DNA from: Myxococcaceae bacterium
Lineage (GTDB): Bacteria; Myxococcota; Myxococcia; Myxococcales; Myxococcaceae
Direction of reading: 5' to 3'
Assembly (NCBI GenBank): GCA_004173515.1
Contig: SECN01000037.1
Location: 1-45,149 of the forward strand
Length of the DNA stretch: 45,149 bases
Numbering within the stretch: the stretch's first letter is position 1; each line of letters opens with the position of its first letter. The position numbers and the translations under genes are program-made. Below, one piece after another: positions 35,184 to 43,905 of this stretch. A model generated the notes under the pieces. That model was not told the origin of the DNA. It saw only the letters and a list, made by a program, of their open reading frames with translations, and did not search any database.

Positions 35184-36881
35184 TCAGGCGTCCGAGGGAT
35201 CCACGCCGAAGATGCGCTGGGCATCCACGGCATAGGCCGCGAGCTGACGCTCCGTCTCCGCCGCATCCCAGCCCAGGAGCGGCGCCATGACGGAGGCGGC
35301 GCGGACCGCGGCCGAGCGACCCTGATCCCGCGTCTCGAACGCGACCTTGAGGCGACGGATGAGCAGGTCCGCCAGCGACTGGACCATCTCGTGGGACACG
35401 CCCCAGGCGGCCTCGGCGCGGCGGTACGGCAGACCGTCCGCGAGCGGCTCGGCCAGCTCCGGCGTCTCGCGCGTGAGCGCCCACACCGCGCGCCAGCGGC
35501 TGCCATACGCGCGCACCAGATGCTCGGCCGTGGCCGCGTCCCCCACGTCCTCCCGCGCCGCCTCGAACTCCGCGGCCAGCTTCACGATGTCGCCGCCCGG
35601 AAGCGGCAAGGCATCGGTGGTGGACTTGCGGTGGGGCATCGCGAGGTGGCGCTCCACGGCGTTGACCACGTCCCGGGCCATGACCCGGAAGGTGGTGAGC
35701 TTGCCACCGCTGATGGCGAGCACCCCGGACGGGCTCACGTCGATGGCGTGCTCGCGGCTGGCGCTGCCCGCGTCGGTGTTGCCGTGGTAGCCGCTCGCGG
35801 CCAGGGGCCGGATGCCCGCCCAGGCACTGACCAGGTCGTCGCGGGTGAGCTGCGCCTCGGGGAAGAACGCGTTGGCGGAGGCCAGCAGGTAGGCCACGTC
35901 GGACTCGCTCGCGCGCACCTCGGCCGGGTGGGCGCGGGTGGCCGTCTCCGTGGTGCCGATGAGCGTGAACGCATCCGCGGGCAGGATGAACATCACGCGG
36001 CCATCCACGGGGGACAGCAGCGTGAGCGCGTCCTGGATGCCCAGGCGCGAACGGGGCACGGAGATGTGCACGCCCTTGCTGCCGCGCACCGCGGGCCCGG
36101 AACGGCTCGTCCCCGAATCGAGCTGGCGGATCTCATCACTCCAGGGCCCGGTGGCGTTGACGACCGCGCGAGCCTTCACGGTGAGCTCCGCGCCCGTGAG
36201 GTGATCCACGACCACCGCGCCCGTGGCCTTGCCCTCCGCCAGCACCAGCCGCTTCACCGAGGCATGGTTGAGCACCACCGCGCCCGCCTCGCTCGCGCCC
36301 AGCGCATTGGCGAGCGTCAGGCGCGCATCATCGGTGGCGGCGTCGTAGTAGCGCGCCCCGCCCTTGAGCCCCTCCGAACGGATGCCCGGCTCCGCCTCCA
36401 GCACCTGCTTGAGCGACAGCCGCTGATACGCCTTCACGTTCCGGAACAGCGACAAGGCGTCGTACAGCATGAGGCCCGCGTTGAGCTTCCACCGGGGCAC
36501 CCGCGCACCCGCGTACACGGGCCACACGAAGGCCAGCGGGCGCACCAGGTGGGGCGCCAGCCGCAGCAGGCGCCGTCGCTCGATGCTGGATTCAAAGACG
36601 AGCCCCAGGTGGCCATGCTCCAGGTAGCGAAGGCCGCCATGGATGAGGCGCGACGAACGGCTGGACGTCCCGCTGGCGAAGTCCTCGCGCTCCACCAGCG
36701 CGACCTTCAGGCCCCGCAGCGCCGCATCCCGGGCCGCGCCCGCGCCGGTGACCCCGCCGCCAATGACGAGCAGATCAAAGGACTCGGACCCCAACGCCAG
36801 CAAACGCTCGGCGCGCGAAGGCGGCGGCGAGGGGATCGTGAAGGCAGGAAGCGAACGCAGCACGGCGGATTCGGAACGCAC
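35184..36881 (-). CDS. glpD: Aerobic glycerol-3-phosphate dehydrogenase
   Basis: 565 residues from GTG 36881. The FAD-binding N-terminus is FDLLVIGGGVTGAGAARDAALRG (about residues 35-57, GxGxxG). It is followed by SRSSRLIHGGLRYLEHG, the family signature, and by conserved AVVNATGPWSDE, FILPADAFTLIGTTET and AISGGKLTTFRVMA. A helical C-terminal domain follows. It oxidises glycerol 3-phosphate to dihydroxyacetone phosphate and passes electrons to quinone at the inner membrane. Length is usual for the family. glpK and glpF are not adjacent. The start codon has no strong ribosome site, and an earlier start is not available in frame. Confidence 0.95.
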   Translation of the reverse strand: MRSESAVLRSLPAFTIPSPPPSRAERLLALGSESFDLLVIGGGVTGAGAARDAALRGLKVALVEREDFASGTSSRSSRLIHGGLRYLEHGHLGLVFESSIERRRLLRLAPHLVRPLAFVWPVYAGARVPRWKLNAGLMLYDALSLFRNVKAYQRLSLKQVLEAEPGIRSEGLKGGARYYDAATDDARLTLANALGASEAGAVVLNHASVKRLVLAEGKATGAVVVDHLTGAELTVKARAVVNATGPWSDEIRQLDSGTSRSGPAVRGSKGVHISVPRSRLGIQDALTLLSPVDGRVMFILPADAFTLIGTTETATRAHPAEVRASESDVAYLLASANAFFPEAQLTRDDLVSAWAGIRPLAASGYHGNTDAGSASREHAIDVSPSGVLAISGGKLTTFRVMARDVVNAVERHLAMPHRKSTTDALPLPGGDIVKLAAEFEAAREDVGDAATAEHLVRAYGSRWRAVWALTRETPELAEPLADGLPYRRAEAAWGVSHEMVQSLADLLIRRLKVAFETRDQGRSAAVRAASVMAPLLGWDAAETERQLAAYAVDAQRIFGVDPSDA

Positions 36882-37087
36882 GCCAGGAGTCTATGACGGG
36901 AACTCTTCGGCTGCAGCGGATTCCAATGCAATGCGTCAAGAGGCTTACGGGGCAAGGGGACGGGACGGCGTGGACAGTGTCGGACAGCGGTCGGGGGGCG
37001 ACCTTGCGTGTCCGGAGGCGGACGGCTAGGGAGGCAGGCGTCGTTCACCCGTCGTCCAGGACGCCGCCCTTCCGAGAACGCACCGCC

Positions 37088-37492
37088 GTGTGGGACCCCC
37101 GAGACCGACGTGACCTGGCGTGCCTGGGACTGATGGTCCTGGTGTACGGGCTCGCGGTCGCGCCCGTGCTGCACGCGGTGGTGGGTCACGGCGGGGGGCT
37201 GGGTGGGCACGCCCACGTGCACGGGCCGGGAGCCCACGTCCACCGCGAGGCAAGCGAAGCCAGGGCCCCGGGCGCGGCGGCACCGGACGGGGATGACGGT
37301 TCCGAGCCCCAGGGGCACGGACACCGGCACCAGACGGGCTCGGTGGAGCACCTGTTGGCGGTGGCGGCCAGTTGGACGGTGTTCGTGCCGCCGGCGTTGC
37401 GGTGGGTGTCGTGGACGGTGGAGCCCGCGCGAGGACCGGAGGCCTTTCCGGCCCGGCGCCTGAGGCCCACCGCGATGCCGCAGGGCCCGTAG
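37088..37492 (+). CDS. His-rich membrane protein next to TonB receptor
   Basis: 134 residues from GTG 37088; the frame is open upstream but looks non-coding there. A membrane helix (CLGLMVLVYGLAVAPVLHAV) leads to a His-rich segment, GHGGGLGGHAHVHGPGAHVH, and a second His cluster, GHGHRH, then a hydrophobic segment VEHLLAVAASWTVFVPPAL. Such histidine runs often bind Zn, Ni or Cu. The TonB receptor gene begins about 45 bp later on the same strand. The layout resembles small membrane proteins (such as DUF2946 types) found with metal receptors. Start position and function are uncertain. Confidence 0.55.
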   Translation: MWDPRDRRDLACLGLMVLVYGLAVAPVLHAVVGHGGGLGGHAHVHGPGAHVHREASEARAPGAAAPDGDDGSEPQGHGHRHQTGSVEHLLAVAASWTVFVPPALRWVSWTVEPARGPEAFPARRLRPTAMPQGP

Positions 37493-37536
37493 AAAAACCA
37501 GCACCCTTCGCACTTCCGTAAGGACTCTTCGCGAGC

Positions 37537-39945
37537 ATGGGACCCGTCTGGCTTGAGCCAGGCATGGGCCATGATCGCGGTTTGCCTCGCGTCTGTCTTT
37601 CATTGCGTCCCGGGCGTGCGTCGAGTCGCGCACCGGGGACGTATCGCCATTCCCTCGTGCCGTCGTCTCCCGTGCTCATGTTGCTCTTCGTCATCGCCAC
37701 GCTGTCGACATGCCTGCACGTAACGCCAAGCACCGGCCCGGAGGCCCTCCAGGCGGGAGCAGGTGCCTCCGTGGTGGCCGGAGTCACGCGGACGCAGCCT
37801 GAAACAACGCAAGGCGCGCCGACCGACAGCACGGTCAGCGAGACAGAAACACCCTCCCCGACGGCCACCGAGCCCCCCACCCGGCAGCAAGAAGGTCCCG
37901 GCTCCGAGCTGCCCACCGAATCACAGGCAGCCCCCGCCCTCGACGCGGACGAGGCCCCACCGCCGGAAGCCCCCATCCCGGAAGAGGGGACGAAGAAGCG
38001 CTCCACGGTGGTGCGAGGCACGCGCCCCGCGCGGAGCGCGTCGGAGGTGACCCTCGGCCGGGACATCCTCGACACGGCACCGCGCACGAACGCCACGGAC
38101 GTCCTGCGGGTGGTGCCGGGCCTCGTGGCCTCGCAGCACAGCGGCGAGGGCAAGGCGCAGCAACTCTTCCTCCGAGGCTTCGACGCGCTACACGGCCAGG
38201 ACGTGGAGCTGAACGTCGGCGGCCTGCCGGTGAACGAGGTGAGCCACATCCACGCGCTCGGCTACGCGGACACCAACTTCATCATCCCGGAGCTCGTGCA
38301 GTCGCTGGAGGTGACGGAGGGCTCCTACCGGGCGTTTCAAGGAGACTTCGCGGTCGCGGGCACGGTGCGAATGGACCTGGGCGCGCGCGAGCAGGGCGTG
38401 GAGTTCGCGGGAACCCTGGGACAGTTCGGCCAGCGCCGCCTCGTCGTGACGGTCCGCCCCGGTGAAGACCCCGGCACCTTCGCCGCGGCCGAACTGGGCG
38501 AGTCAGACGGCTTCGGTCCCCAAAGAGGCTACGGTCGGGCCGCCCTCCTCGCACAGGCGAACGTGGACCTGGGCCACGGCCTGAGCGCGAGGCTGCTCGG
38601 GGGCAGCTACGTCACGCGCTTCGACTCGCCCGGGGTGGTGCGCGAGGACGACCTGGAAGCAGGCCGGCGCACGTTCTACTCGGGCTCCTTCCCCCGGCAG
38701 GGCGGCACGGTGTCCCGGCACCAGCTCCTGTTCAGCGTGGACCTGCCGCGCGAAGGCACGGCGCGCACGCGGCTGGAGGCCTTCGGAATCCTCTCCGACC
38801 TGAGGCTGCGCAACAACTTCACCGGCTACCGGGTGGATGACCGGGGTGACGGCCTGGAGCAGACGAACGGAGGCTCCATCCTGGGCCTGCGCGCCGAGCA
38901 CCGTCGGCAGGTCACCCTCTTCGACCAGCCCGTCGCGCTGGAGCTGGGCCTGGGAGGTCGTCGCGACGGCATCCAGCAGACGCAACGCCGTTACCGCGAG
39001 ACGGACGGCACCTTCTTCGCGGACGAAGTGGACGCGCACATCACCCAGACGGATGTCTGGGGTTACGCCGAGGCAAGACTCCCCCTGGGCCGTTGGGCCT
39101 TCCGCCTGGGAGGCCGGGCCGACGCGCTGGGCGTGGAGGTCTTCGACGCGCTCGCCTTCCGGGATCCGCGCTTCTACGACGGCCAGGGCTACTCACGCAG
39201 CGCCTTCGGGGTGCACTGGGGAGCGAAGGCAGGCATCGAATACGCGATCACCGACACCTGGGCCCTGTTCGCCAGCTACGGCGACGGCTTCCGCTCCCCG
39301 CAGGCCCGCAGCCTCTCCGAGGGAGAACGCGCCCCGTTCGTGGACGTGCACGGCGTGGAGCTGGGAACCCGGAGCGAAGGCGAACGTCTGTCCATGCAAG
39401 CCAGCCTCTTCGGCTCGCAGGTGGAGGACGACTTCTTCTTCGACCACACCGTGGGCACCACCGTGTTCACGGGAGAAACCCTGCGCACGGGCATCTCCGC
39501 GGCGTTGCAGGCCCGTCCTCTTCCTGGAGTCACGGCCGCGCTGAGCGCCACCCTCGCGAACGCGACAGTGACAAAGACAGACGCGAAGCTGCCCTACTTC
39601 GCGCCCCTGGTCGCGCGAGCGGACCTCGGCTGGGACCGACCGTTGCCGGGCATTGGCGCCATCCTGTCCCTGGGCACGGGGCTCACCCTCATCGGTCCCC
39701 GTCCCCTGCCCTACGACGAATTCAGCCACACGGTGTTCCTCGCGGACGCGCAGGCCGCGCTGCGAAGGGGCGCCTTTGCCCTGCGGCTCGACGTGAAGAA
39801 CCTGCTGAACACGCGCTGGCGCGACGGTGAGTTTGTCTACAGCTCGCGCTTCGATCCATCCACGCCGCCCAGCCTCGTGCCGGCCCGGCATTTCACTGCG
39901 GGGTCGCCACGCATGGCCTCGCTCACCCTGGAGGTCCACCTGTGA
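37537..39945 (+). CDS. TonB-dependent outer-membrane receptor
   Basis: About 802 residues if started at ATG 37537. The true start may be lower (ATG 37564 or GTG 37657), since the signal-like segment VPSSPVLMLLFVIATLSTC begins at residue 41. A Pro/Thr/Glu-rich linker (about 65-150) precedes the plug. The plug shows NATDVLRVVPGLVASQHSGE, QLFLRGFDALHGQDVELNVG and NEVSHIHALGYADTNFIIPE; the paired His residues are notable. The barrel ends in a C-terminal strand RMASLTLEVHL. It would import a ligand with TonB energy. Two lipoproteins are encoded directly behind in overlapping frames and a His-rich protein in front. A metal or metal-chelate ligand is inferred, not shown. Confidence 0.88.
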   Translation: MGPVWLEPGMGHDRGLPRVCLSLRPGRASSRAPGTYRHSLVPSSPVLMLLFVIATLSTCLHVTPSTGPEALQAGAGASVVAGVTRTQPETTQGAPTDSTVSETETPSPTATEPPTRQQEGPGSELPTESQAAPALDADEAPPPEAPIPEEGTKKRSTVVRGTRPARSASEVTLGRDILDTAPRTNATDVLRVVPGLVASQHSGEGKAQQLFLRGFDALHGQDVELNVGGLPVNEVSHIHALGYADTNFIIPELVQSLEVTEGSYRAFQGDFAVAGTVRMDLGAREQGVEFAGTLGQFGQRRLVVTVRPGEDPGTFAAAELGESDGFGPQRGYGRAALLAQANVDLGHGLSARLLGGSYVTRFDSPGVVREDDLEAGRRTFYSGSFPRQGGTVSRHQLLFSVDLPREGTARTRLEAFGILSDLRLRNNFTGYRVDDRGDGLEQTNGGSILGLRAEHRRQVTLFDQPVALELGLGGRRDGIQQTQRRYRETDGTFFADEVDAHITQTDVWGYAEARLPLGRWAFRLGGRADALGVEVFDALAFRDPRFYDGQGYSRSAFGVHWGAKAGIEYAITDTWALFASYGDGFRSPQARSLSEGERAPFVDVHGVELGTRSEGERLSMQASLFGSQVEDDFFFDHTVGTTVFTGETLRTGISAALQARPLPGVTAALSATLANATVTKTDAKLPYFAPLVARADLGWDRPLPGIGAILSLGTGLTLIGPRPLPYDEFSHTVFLADAQAALRRGAFALRLDVKNLLNTRWRDGEFVYSSRFDPSTPPSLVPARHFTAGSPRMASLTLEVHL

Positions 39946-40727
39946 AATCAACAACCCCTGCCCTGCTGCGAAGCACCCTCGCGGTGGCCGCGACCCTGAT
40001 GAGCCTGGGCTGCGGCGACGACACCAAGACCGAAGCGGAGCGCCGCACGTTCAGTGTGTCGATGACGTCGCTTCCGCCCACGGCCCCCAACGAGCACGGA
40101 TGGACCGTCACACCGGAAGCCATGCAGCTCTCGGTGGGAACGGTGCGCTTCTTCGAAGGCCGCGTGCTGTTGTCCAGAGCCCCGCGGTTCCACTGGTATT
40201 CGCTCATCGGAGGCACGGCCCACGCGCATCCCGGCCACTACGTCCCCGGAGACGCCTTGGGCGAGGTGTTGAAGGTCCAGACGGTGGACCTGCTCGCTGC
40301 CGGAGGCGTTGTCCTCGGGGACGCCAACGCCGTCACGGGCTCGTACGGTTCGCTGGAGCTGACGCTCGCGACGCCCACGGCAGCCACGGACGCGCAGAAC
40401 GTGCTGGGCGGCCACCAGGTGCACGTGCGCGGAACGGCGAGCCACACCACGGGCGCCACCGTGCGCTTCGATGCGACGGTGGACCTGCCCAAGGCCATTG
40501 AAGGCGTGCGCTTCGAGCGGGAAGTGAAGCAGGAGCCCGGCGCCGTGAGCATCGCGGTGGACCTGGGCAAGTGGCTGAGCCGCATCGACTTCGCCACCGC
40601 GTCGCTTCCGGACGCGGCGGGCGTTTCCACCTTCCCCGCTGAAAGCCAGGCGCAGAACGCCCTGGTGCGCGGCGTGGAAGACACCAGCGCCTACGTCGTG
40701 ACGTGGGTGGAAGGAGCAGCGCAATGA
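39942..40727 (+). CDS. Lipoprotein associated with TonB receptor, unknown function
   Basis: 261 residues from GTG 39942, which overlaps the receptor stop (GTGA) with GGAGG before it. The signal STLAVAATLMSLGC probably ends in a lipidated Cys. The mature chain starts with a region containing NEHGWTVTPEAMQLSVGTVR, then HAHPGHYVPGDALGEVLKV with several His residues. The rest alternates strands (SLELTLATPT, ATVRFDATVDL), suggesting a beta-sandwich. It shares the GWTV motif and general layout with the following gene, so the two are probably distant paralogues. A surface or periplasmic partner of the receptor is likely from context. I do not recognise a named family. Confidence 0.75.
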   Translation: MKSTTPALLRSTLAVAATLMSLGCGDDTKTEAERRTFSVSMTSLPPTAPNEHGWTVTPEAMQLSVGTVRFFEGRVLLSRAPRFHWYSLIGGTAHAHPGHYVPGDALGEVLKVQTVDLLAAGGVVLGDANAVTGSYGSLELTLATPTAATDAQNVLGGHQVHVRGTASHTTGATVRFDATVDLPKAIEGVRFEREVKQEPGAVSIAVDLGKWLSRIDFATASLPDAAGVSTFPAESQAQNALVRGVEDTSAYVVTWVEGAAQ

Positions 40728-41551
40728 AGCAGTGGCTGATGGGAGTGTCGTTTCTGGGTTTGCTGGCCTGCTCTTCGGGTCAGGGCAACGTGACGTTCAC
40801 GACGTACGGCGAGGACTTCATCGAGAAGGAGATCCCCGCCACCGCGTTCGAGGACGGCTGGACCGTGCGGTACACGAAGTTCCTCGTGAAGCTGGGAGAG
40901 CTGAAGGTCGCCAACCAGAAGGGCGAAGTCGCCGCCGAGCAGACGCCCGCGAAGGTCTACGACGTCCACCGTCCAGGCCCCGTGAACGTCGCGGCCTTCA
41001 ACGACCTGGCCTCCGAGGAATGGGACGAAGTGAGCTACGCCATCGCCCCCGCCACGGACGCCACCGCCGGCAACGCGGACGCCGAGGACGTGACGCGGAT
41101 GAACACCGAAGGCTGGTCCGTCTACGTCGAAGGCACCGCGACGAAGGGAGCGGCATCGAAGCGCTTCCGCTGGGGCTTCCCCACCAACACCCTCTACGAG
41201 CACTGCGAGAACGAGGACATCGGCAACGGCGTGACGGTGCCCAAGGGAGGCACGGAGACGGTACAGCTCACCATCCACGGCGACCACCTCTTCTTCGACG
41301 ACCTCCAGTCACCCGACGCGAAGATGCGCTTCGACGCCATCGCGGCCGCGGACAGCACTGGCATCGTGGGTCCGGACGGAGAAGTCACCCTGGATGAGCT
41401 CGGCACGGTGGACCTGACGTCGTTGCCGTCGAACCAGTACGGCACGGGAGGCGCCGGCAGCGTGCGCACCCTGCGTGACTTCGTGACGGCGCTCGTGCGG
41501 ACCGTGGGGCACTACCGCGGCGAAGGCGAGTGCTCACCGCGCGTCCGCTAG
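40724..41551 (+). CDS. Second lipoprotein associated with TonB receptor, unknown function
   Basis: 275 residues from ATG 40724, overlapping the previous stop (ATGA), with GGAAGGAG upstream. The signal WLMGVSFLGLLAC has a clear lipobox. After FTTYGEDFIEKEIPA comes FEDGWTVRYTKFLVKLGELK, the same GWTV element as in the gene before. VYDVHRPGPVNVAAFNDL and WDEVSYAIAPATDATAGNAD follow, then HGDHLFFDDLQSPDAKMRFD. The C-terminus has two cysteines in total (EHCENE, GECSPRVR). It looks like a beta-rich surface lipoprotein. It ends the operon; a hairpin follows. Role inferred only from its place behind a TonB receptor. Confidence 0.75.
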   Translation: MKQWLMGVSFLGLLACSSGQGNVTFTTYGEDFIEKEIPATAFEDGWTVRYTKFLVKLGELKVANQKGEVAAEQTPAKVYDVHRPGPVNVAAFNDLASEEWDEVSYAIAPATDATAGNADAEDVTRMNTEGWSVYVEGTATKGAASKRFRWGFPTNTLYEHCENEDIGNGVTVPKGGTETVQLTIHGDHLFFDDLQSPDAKMRFDAIAAADSTGIVGPDGEVTLDELGTVDLTSLPSNQYGTGGAGSVRTLRDFVTALVRTVGHYRGEGECSPRVR

Positions 41552-41565
41552 AACCGCGGCGGCAG

Positions 41566-41597
41566 GAGGGGCCGGAGGAGGACACCGCCGGCCTCTC
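41566..41597. terminator. Possible bidirectional terminator hairpin
   Basis: GAGGGGCCGG (41566-41575) pairs with CCGGCCTCTC (41588-41597) over 9 of 10 positions with a 12-base loop. It sits between the convergent stops at 41551 and 41613. No T-run follows on either side. Confidence 0.35.
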
Positions 41598-41612
41598 CCA
41601 GCATCAGGGCGC

Positions 41613-41807
41613 TCAGTGCTTCGGCGGACCGTTCCCGCCCGACGTGTCCCCCTTGTTCCCCGGCGACGGCGTCTGGGGCTGCGAGTGGGGGTGATTCGGG
41701 TTCATCGGGTTGGAGCGATTGTCCTGGGCGGACTTGTGCTCGGGGCGCTCGGGGTTCTTCGAATGGGAGCGCTGATCATTGGGGCTGGGGTTCTTGTTCT
41801 TGCTCAT
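41613..41807 (-). CDS. Small hydrophilic Asn/Pro/His-rich protein
   Basis: 64 residues from ATG 41807. Almost no hydrophobic residues: begins MSKNKNPSPNDQRSHSKNPE and continues with NPNHPHSQPQTP and a Gly/Asn end. Certainly disordered. Similar short Asn/Pro-rich proteins occur in many soil bacteria, often annotated only as hypothetical. The ATG is preceded by CGCAGAAC, a weak ribosome site. Given the low GC at third positions of its Asn and Lys codons relative to neighbours, I am only moderately sure it is a gene. Confidence 0.45.
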   Translation of the reverse strand: MSKNKNPSPNDQRSHSKNPERPEHKSAQDNRSNPMNPNHPHSQPQTPSPGNKGDTSGGNGPPKH

Positions 41808-42020
41808 CGTTCTGCGGCCGCCATGCGTCCGGGCAGGCATGTCCGGACGCGGAGCACGGTAGGAAGGCGCTTTTCGGAAACGCAGGGGGCTCAGGGTGCC
41901 CCGCACTGTCAGGCATCGGTCGCTCGGGCGCGCATCCCGCCTCCGGCGGCACTGGAGGCCCGCCTGCCCGGATGCGGACCTGAAGCCGGATGCCTACTCC
42001 TGACGCAGGGAGGTACGCGC

Positions 42021-42443
42021 ATGAAGACAGTGACCTACGAGCGCAGCGGTCGGACGAACACCGGAGCCCAGGCGCTGCGAGTGGAGGGCCTGAGGCACCT
42101 GCGCGTCCTGGAACAGGGCGAGCCGGTGATGGAGCGAGACCTCACGCCGGAGGAGGTCCGCCGGCTGGCGCCGCTGCTGGAGACCCTCCAGCGAGAGCCT
42201 GAACCCGCCACGCTGGCGCCCCAGGTCGGAGGCCCGGACGGACTGGCGGTGACGCTGGCCTTCGAGGACGAAGAGGTACCCCGGCTGCGACTCGCCACCG
42301 AGCGGCTGCCCGCGAAGGGTGCTGGAGGCGGGTATGATCGCCTGCTCGCGGAGCTGGACGCATTGCTGACCGCGGAGCTGCACGCACGAGCACCACGCCA
42401 CGCCCATGCCGTCTTGCCGCACCAACTGCGCCACGATGAATGA
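42021..42443 (+). CDS. Hypothetical protein
   Basis: 140 residues from ATG 42021 with an excellent ribosome site (GGGAGG, 9 bp upstream). A cytoplasmic protein: GAQALRVEGLRHLRVLEQGE, then LTPEEVRRLAPLLETLQRE and YDRLLAELDALLTAEL. The leading half looks beta-rich and the rest helical. I do not recognise the family. The upstream gap 41808-42020 separates it from the divergent small gene and probably holds its promoter, but no motif stands out there. Confidence 0.6.
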   Translation: MKTVTYERSGRTNTGAQALRVEGLRHLRVLEQGEPVMERDLTPEEVRRLAPLLETLQREPEPATLAPQVGGPDGLAVTLAFEDEEVPRLRLATERLPAKGAGGGYDRLLAELDALLTAELHARAPRHAHAVLPHQLRHDE

Positions 42444-42578
42444 CCAACGCCCACACGGCCCGTCGGGGCCGACCGGGCGACGGCGGGATAAGCCCAGGAC
42501 TGGCGTGGAACAAGCGGGACAGCAGGCGCGCGGCCAGGCGCGGTTGCCGTGGCGGCGCGCTTCTGACAGACAAGCACC

Positions 42579-42923
42579 ATGAAGCGCGTGCAATTCTCCG
42601 TGCACCGCACGGTCGGAGAGGCGCGGATGCTGGCGGGCGCCCTGGAATCGGCCGGTCTCTCGGTCGATGTCCGAGGCGAATCCCTGGTACCGCTGAGCGG
42701 AGAGATTCCCAGCACCGAAGCCTGGGTGGAGCTGTGGCTATGGCCGCAGGAGCTGGAAGCCGGCCGACAGGTCCTCTCCGAGCTGCAGGCCAACCAGGAA
42801 GCCTCGAACCGTTCGGTGACCTGCCCCCGGTGCAGCGAGGAGATCCCAGCCAACTTCGAGCTGTGCTGGAACTGCGGACTGGAGCTGCCTTCTGGCCTGC
42901 GCCCCCACCTGCGAGCCGTCTAG
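42579..42923 (+). CDS. DUF2007 domain protein with C-terminal zinc ribbon
   Basis: 114 residues. The N-terminal 70 residues follow the DUF2007 (putative signal-transducing protein) pattern: RVQFSVHRTVGEARMLAGAL, ESAGLSVDVRGE, VELWLWPQELEAGRQVL. The C-terminus is a zinc ribbon with two Cys pairs, VTCPRCSEEI and ELCWNCGLEL. DUF2007 domains have an ACT-like fold and no firmly known function; fusion with a short ribbon is common in proteobacteria. It lies ten bases before the TPR protein gene and is probably co-transcribed with it. Confidence 0.8.
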   Translation: MKRVQFSVHRTVGEARMLAGALESAGLSVDVRGESLVPLSGEIPSTEAWVELWLWPQELEAGRQVLSELQANQEASNRSVTCPRCSEEIPANFELCWNCGLELPSGLRPHLRAV

Positions 42924-42933
42924 GGTCCCTGTC

Positions 42934-43902
42934 ATGAGCGAGCCGTTGAACGGGACAGCGGAGCGTCGCGACCGGCGTTGGAATCAGGGAATGCGTGGCG
43001 TGCTGTGGGTCTCCGCGGGCGCGCTGGCCATCCACCTCATCCCGTTGTTCCTGCCCCGGAACATGCCCGAGCAGGAGCTGGCCATCGCCCGAGCGACGGA
43101 GAACATCGACAGTCGGCTGGCCTACCTGGTGCCGCTGAAGACCAACGACAAGGCCACGGCCGAGGACCTGCGCACCGCGGCGGAGCTCCTGCTGGAAGGA
43201 GCGCCAGCCCAGGCCCATGACCTGGCCGTCGAAGCTGAACGCAGGGACCCGAAGGCGGTGGAGACCCAGCTCCTGCTCGCGCGCATCTGCGACCTGGAGC
43301 GGATGTCCCGCTGCGTGGACCAGTCCCTGAACAAGGCCATCAAGCTCGCGCCCATGGACCCACGAGCGGACCTGCTCCAAGCGGACCTGAGCGAGAAGAA
43401 AGGCGACCTCGCGAGCGCCAAGGAGGCCCTGTCCCGTGCCCACGAGCGGGTCCCAGGCGATCCTCGCGTCGGGGTGCGCTACGGCCGGATGCTCAGCCGG
43501 ATGGGGCAGCCAGACGATGCGCTCAAGGTCTTCGCCGCGCTGGAAGGAAGGATGCCCCCAGCCCGACTCCTGGTGGAACAGGGCCTGGTGCTCGGCAAGG
43601 AAGGTCGGAGCCGGGAAGCCGTGAAGGTGTTGCAGCAGGCCGTCCAGGCGGACCCGAAGCTGGCGGAGGGCCACTTCCAGCTCGGACTCGCCTGGGCCCA
43701 GCTTGGAAACGATGACGCCGCCGAGGAAGCCCTGCTGCGGGCGGACCGGCTGAACGTCGCGGACACGCGGCCGCTGGCCACGCTGTGCACCCTCCAGGTG
43801 AAGGCGGGGCGGTTCGAGGGAGCCCGACAGACCCGCACGGACCTGGAGCGACGCTTTCCCCAGCGGATGGACGCCATCCGAGAGCAGTGCCGGCTGCCCT
43901 GA
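42934..43902 (+). CDS. Membrane-anchored TPR protein
   Basis: 322 residues from ATG 42934. A membrane anchor at about 22-40 (GVLWVSAGALAIHLIPLFL) precedes a helical repeat region of about 270 residues with at least six TPR units, for example AETQ-like VETQLLLARICDLERMSR, DPRADLLQADLSEKKGDLAS, DPRVGVRYGRMLSRMGQPDD and AEGHFQLGLAWAQLGNDDAA. It would serve as a scaffold facing the periplasm. It follows the DUF2007 gene by ten bases and converges with 43906-44205, another small TPR-like gene. Confidence 0.82.
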   Translation: MSEPLNGTAERRDRRWNQGMRGVLWVSAGALAIHLIPLFLPRNMPEQELAIARATENIDSRLAYLVPLKTNDKATAEDLRTAAELLLEGAPAQAHDLAVEAERRDPKAVETQLLLARICDLERMSRCVDQSLNKAIKLAPMDPRADLLQADLSEKKGDLASAKEALSRAHERVPGDPRVGVRYGRMLSRMGQPDDALKVFAALEGRMPPARLLVEQGLVLGKEGRSREAVKVLQQAVQADPKLAEGHFQLGLAWAQLGNDDAAEEALLRADRLNVADTRPLATLCTLQVKAGRFEGARQTRTDLERRFPQRMDAIREQCRLP

Positions 43903-43905
43903 AGC

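Noticed and set aside
37493..37656. Possible cobalamin or metal riboswitch before the TonB receptor
   Set aside because: No conserved B12-box or other riboswitch element was found, and most of this stretch may be coding.
39942..41551. MbnP-type copper proteins for the two lipoproteins
   Set aside because: The characteristic MbnP sequence elements I recall (Cys-Gly and DFR-type motifs) are not present.
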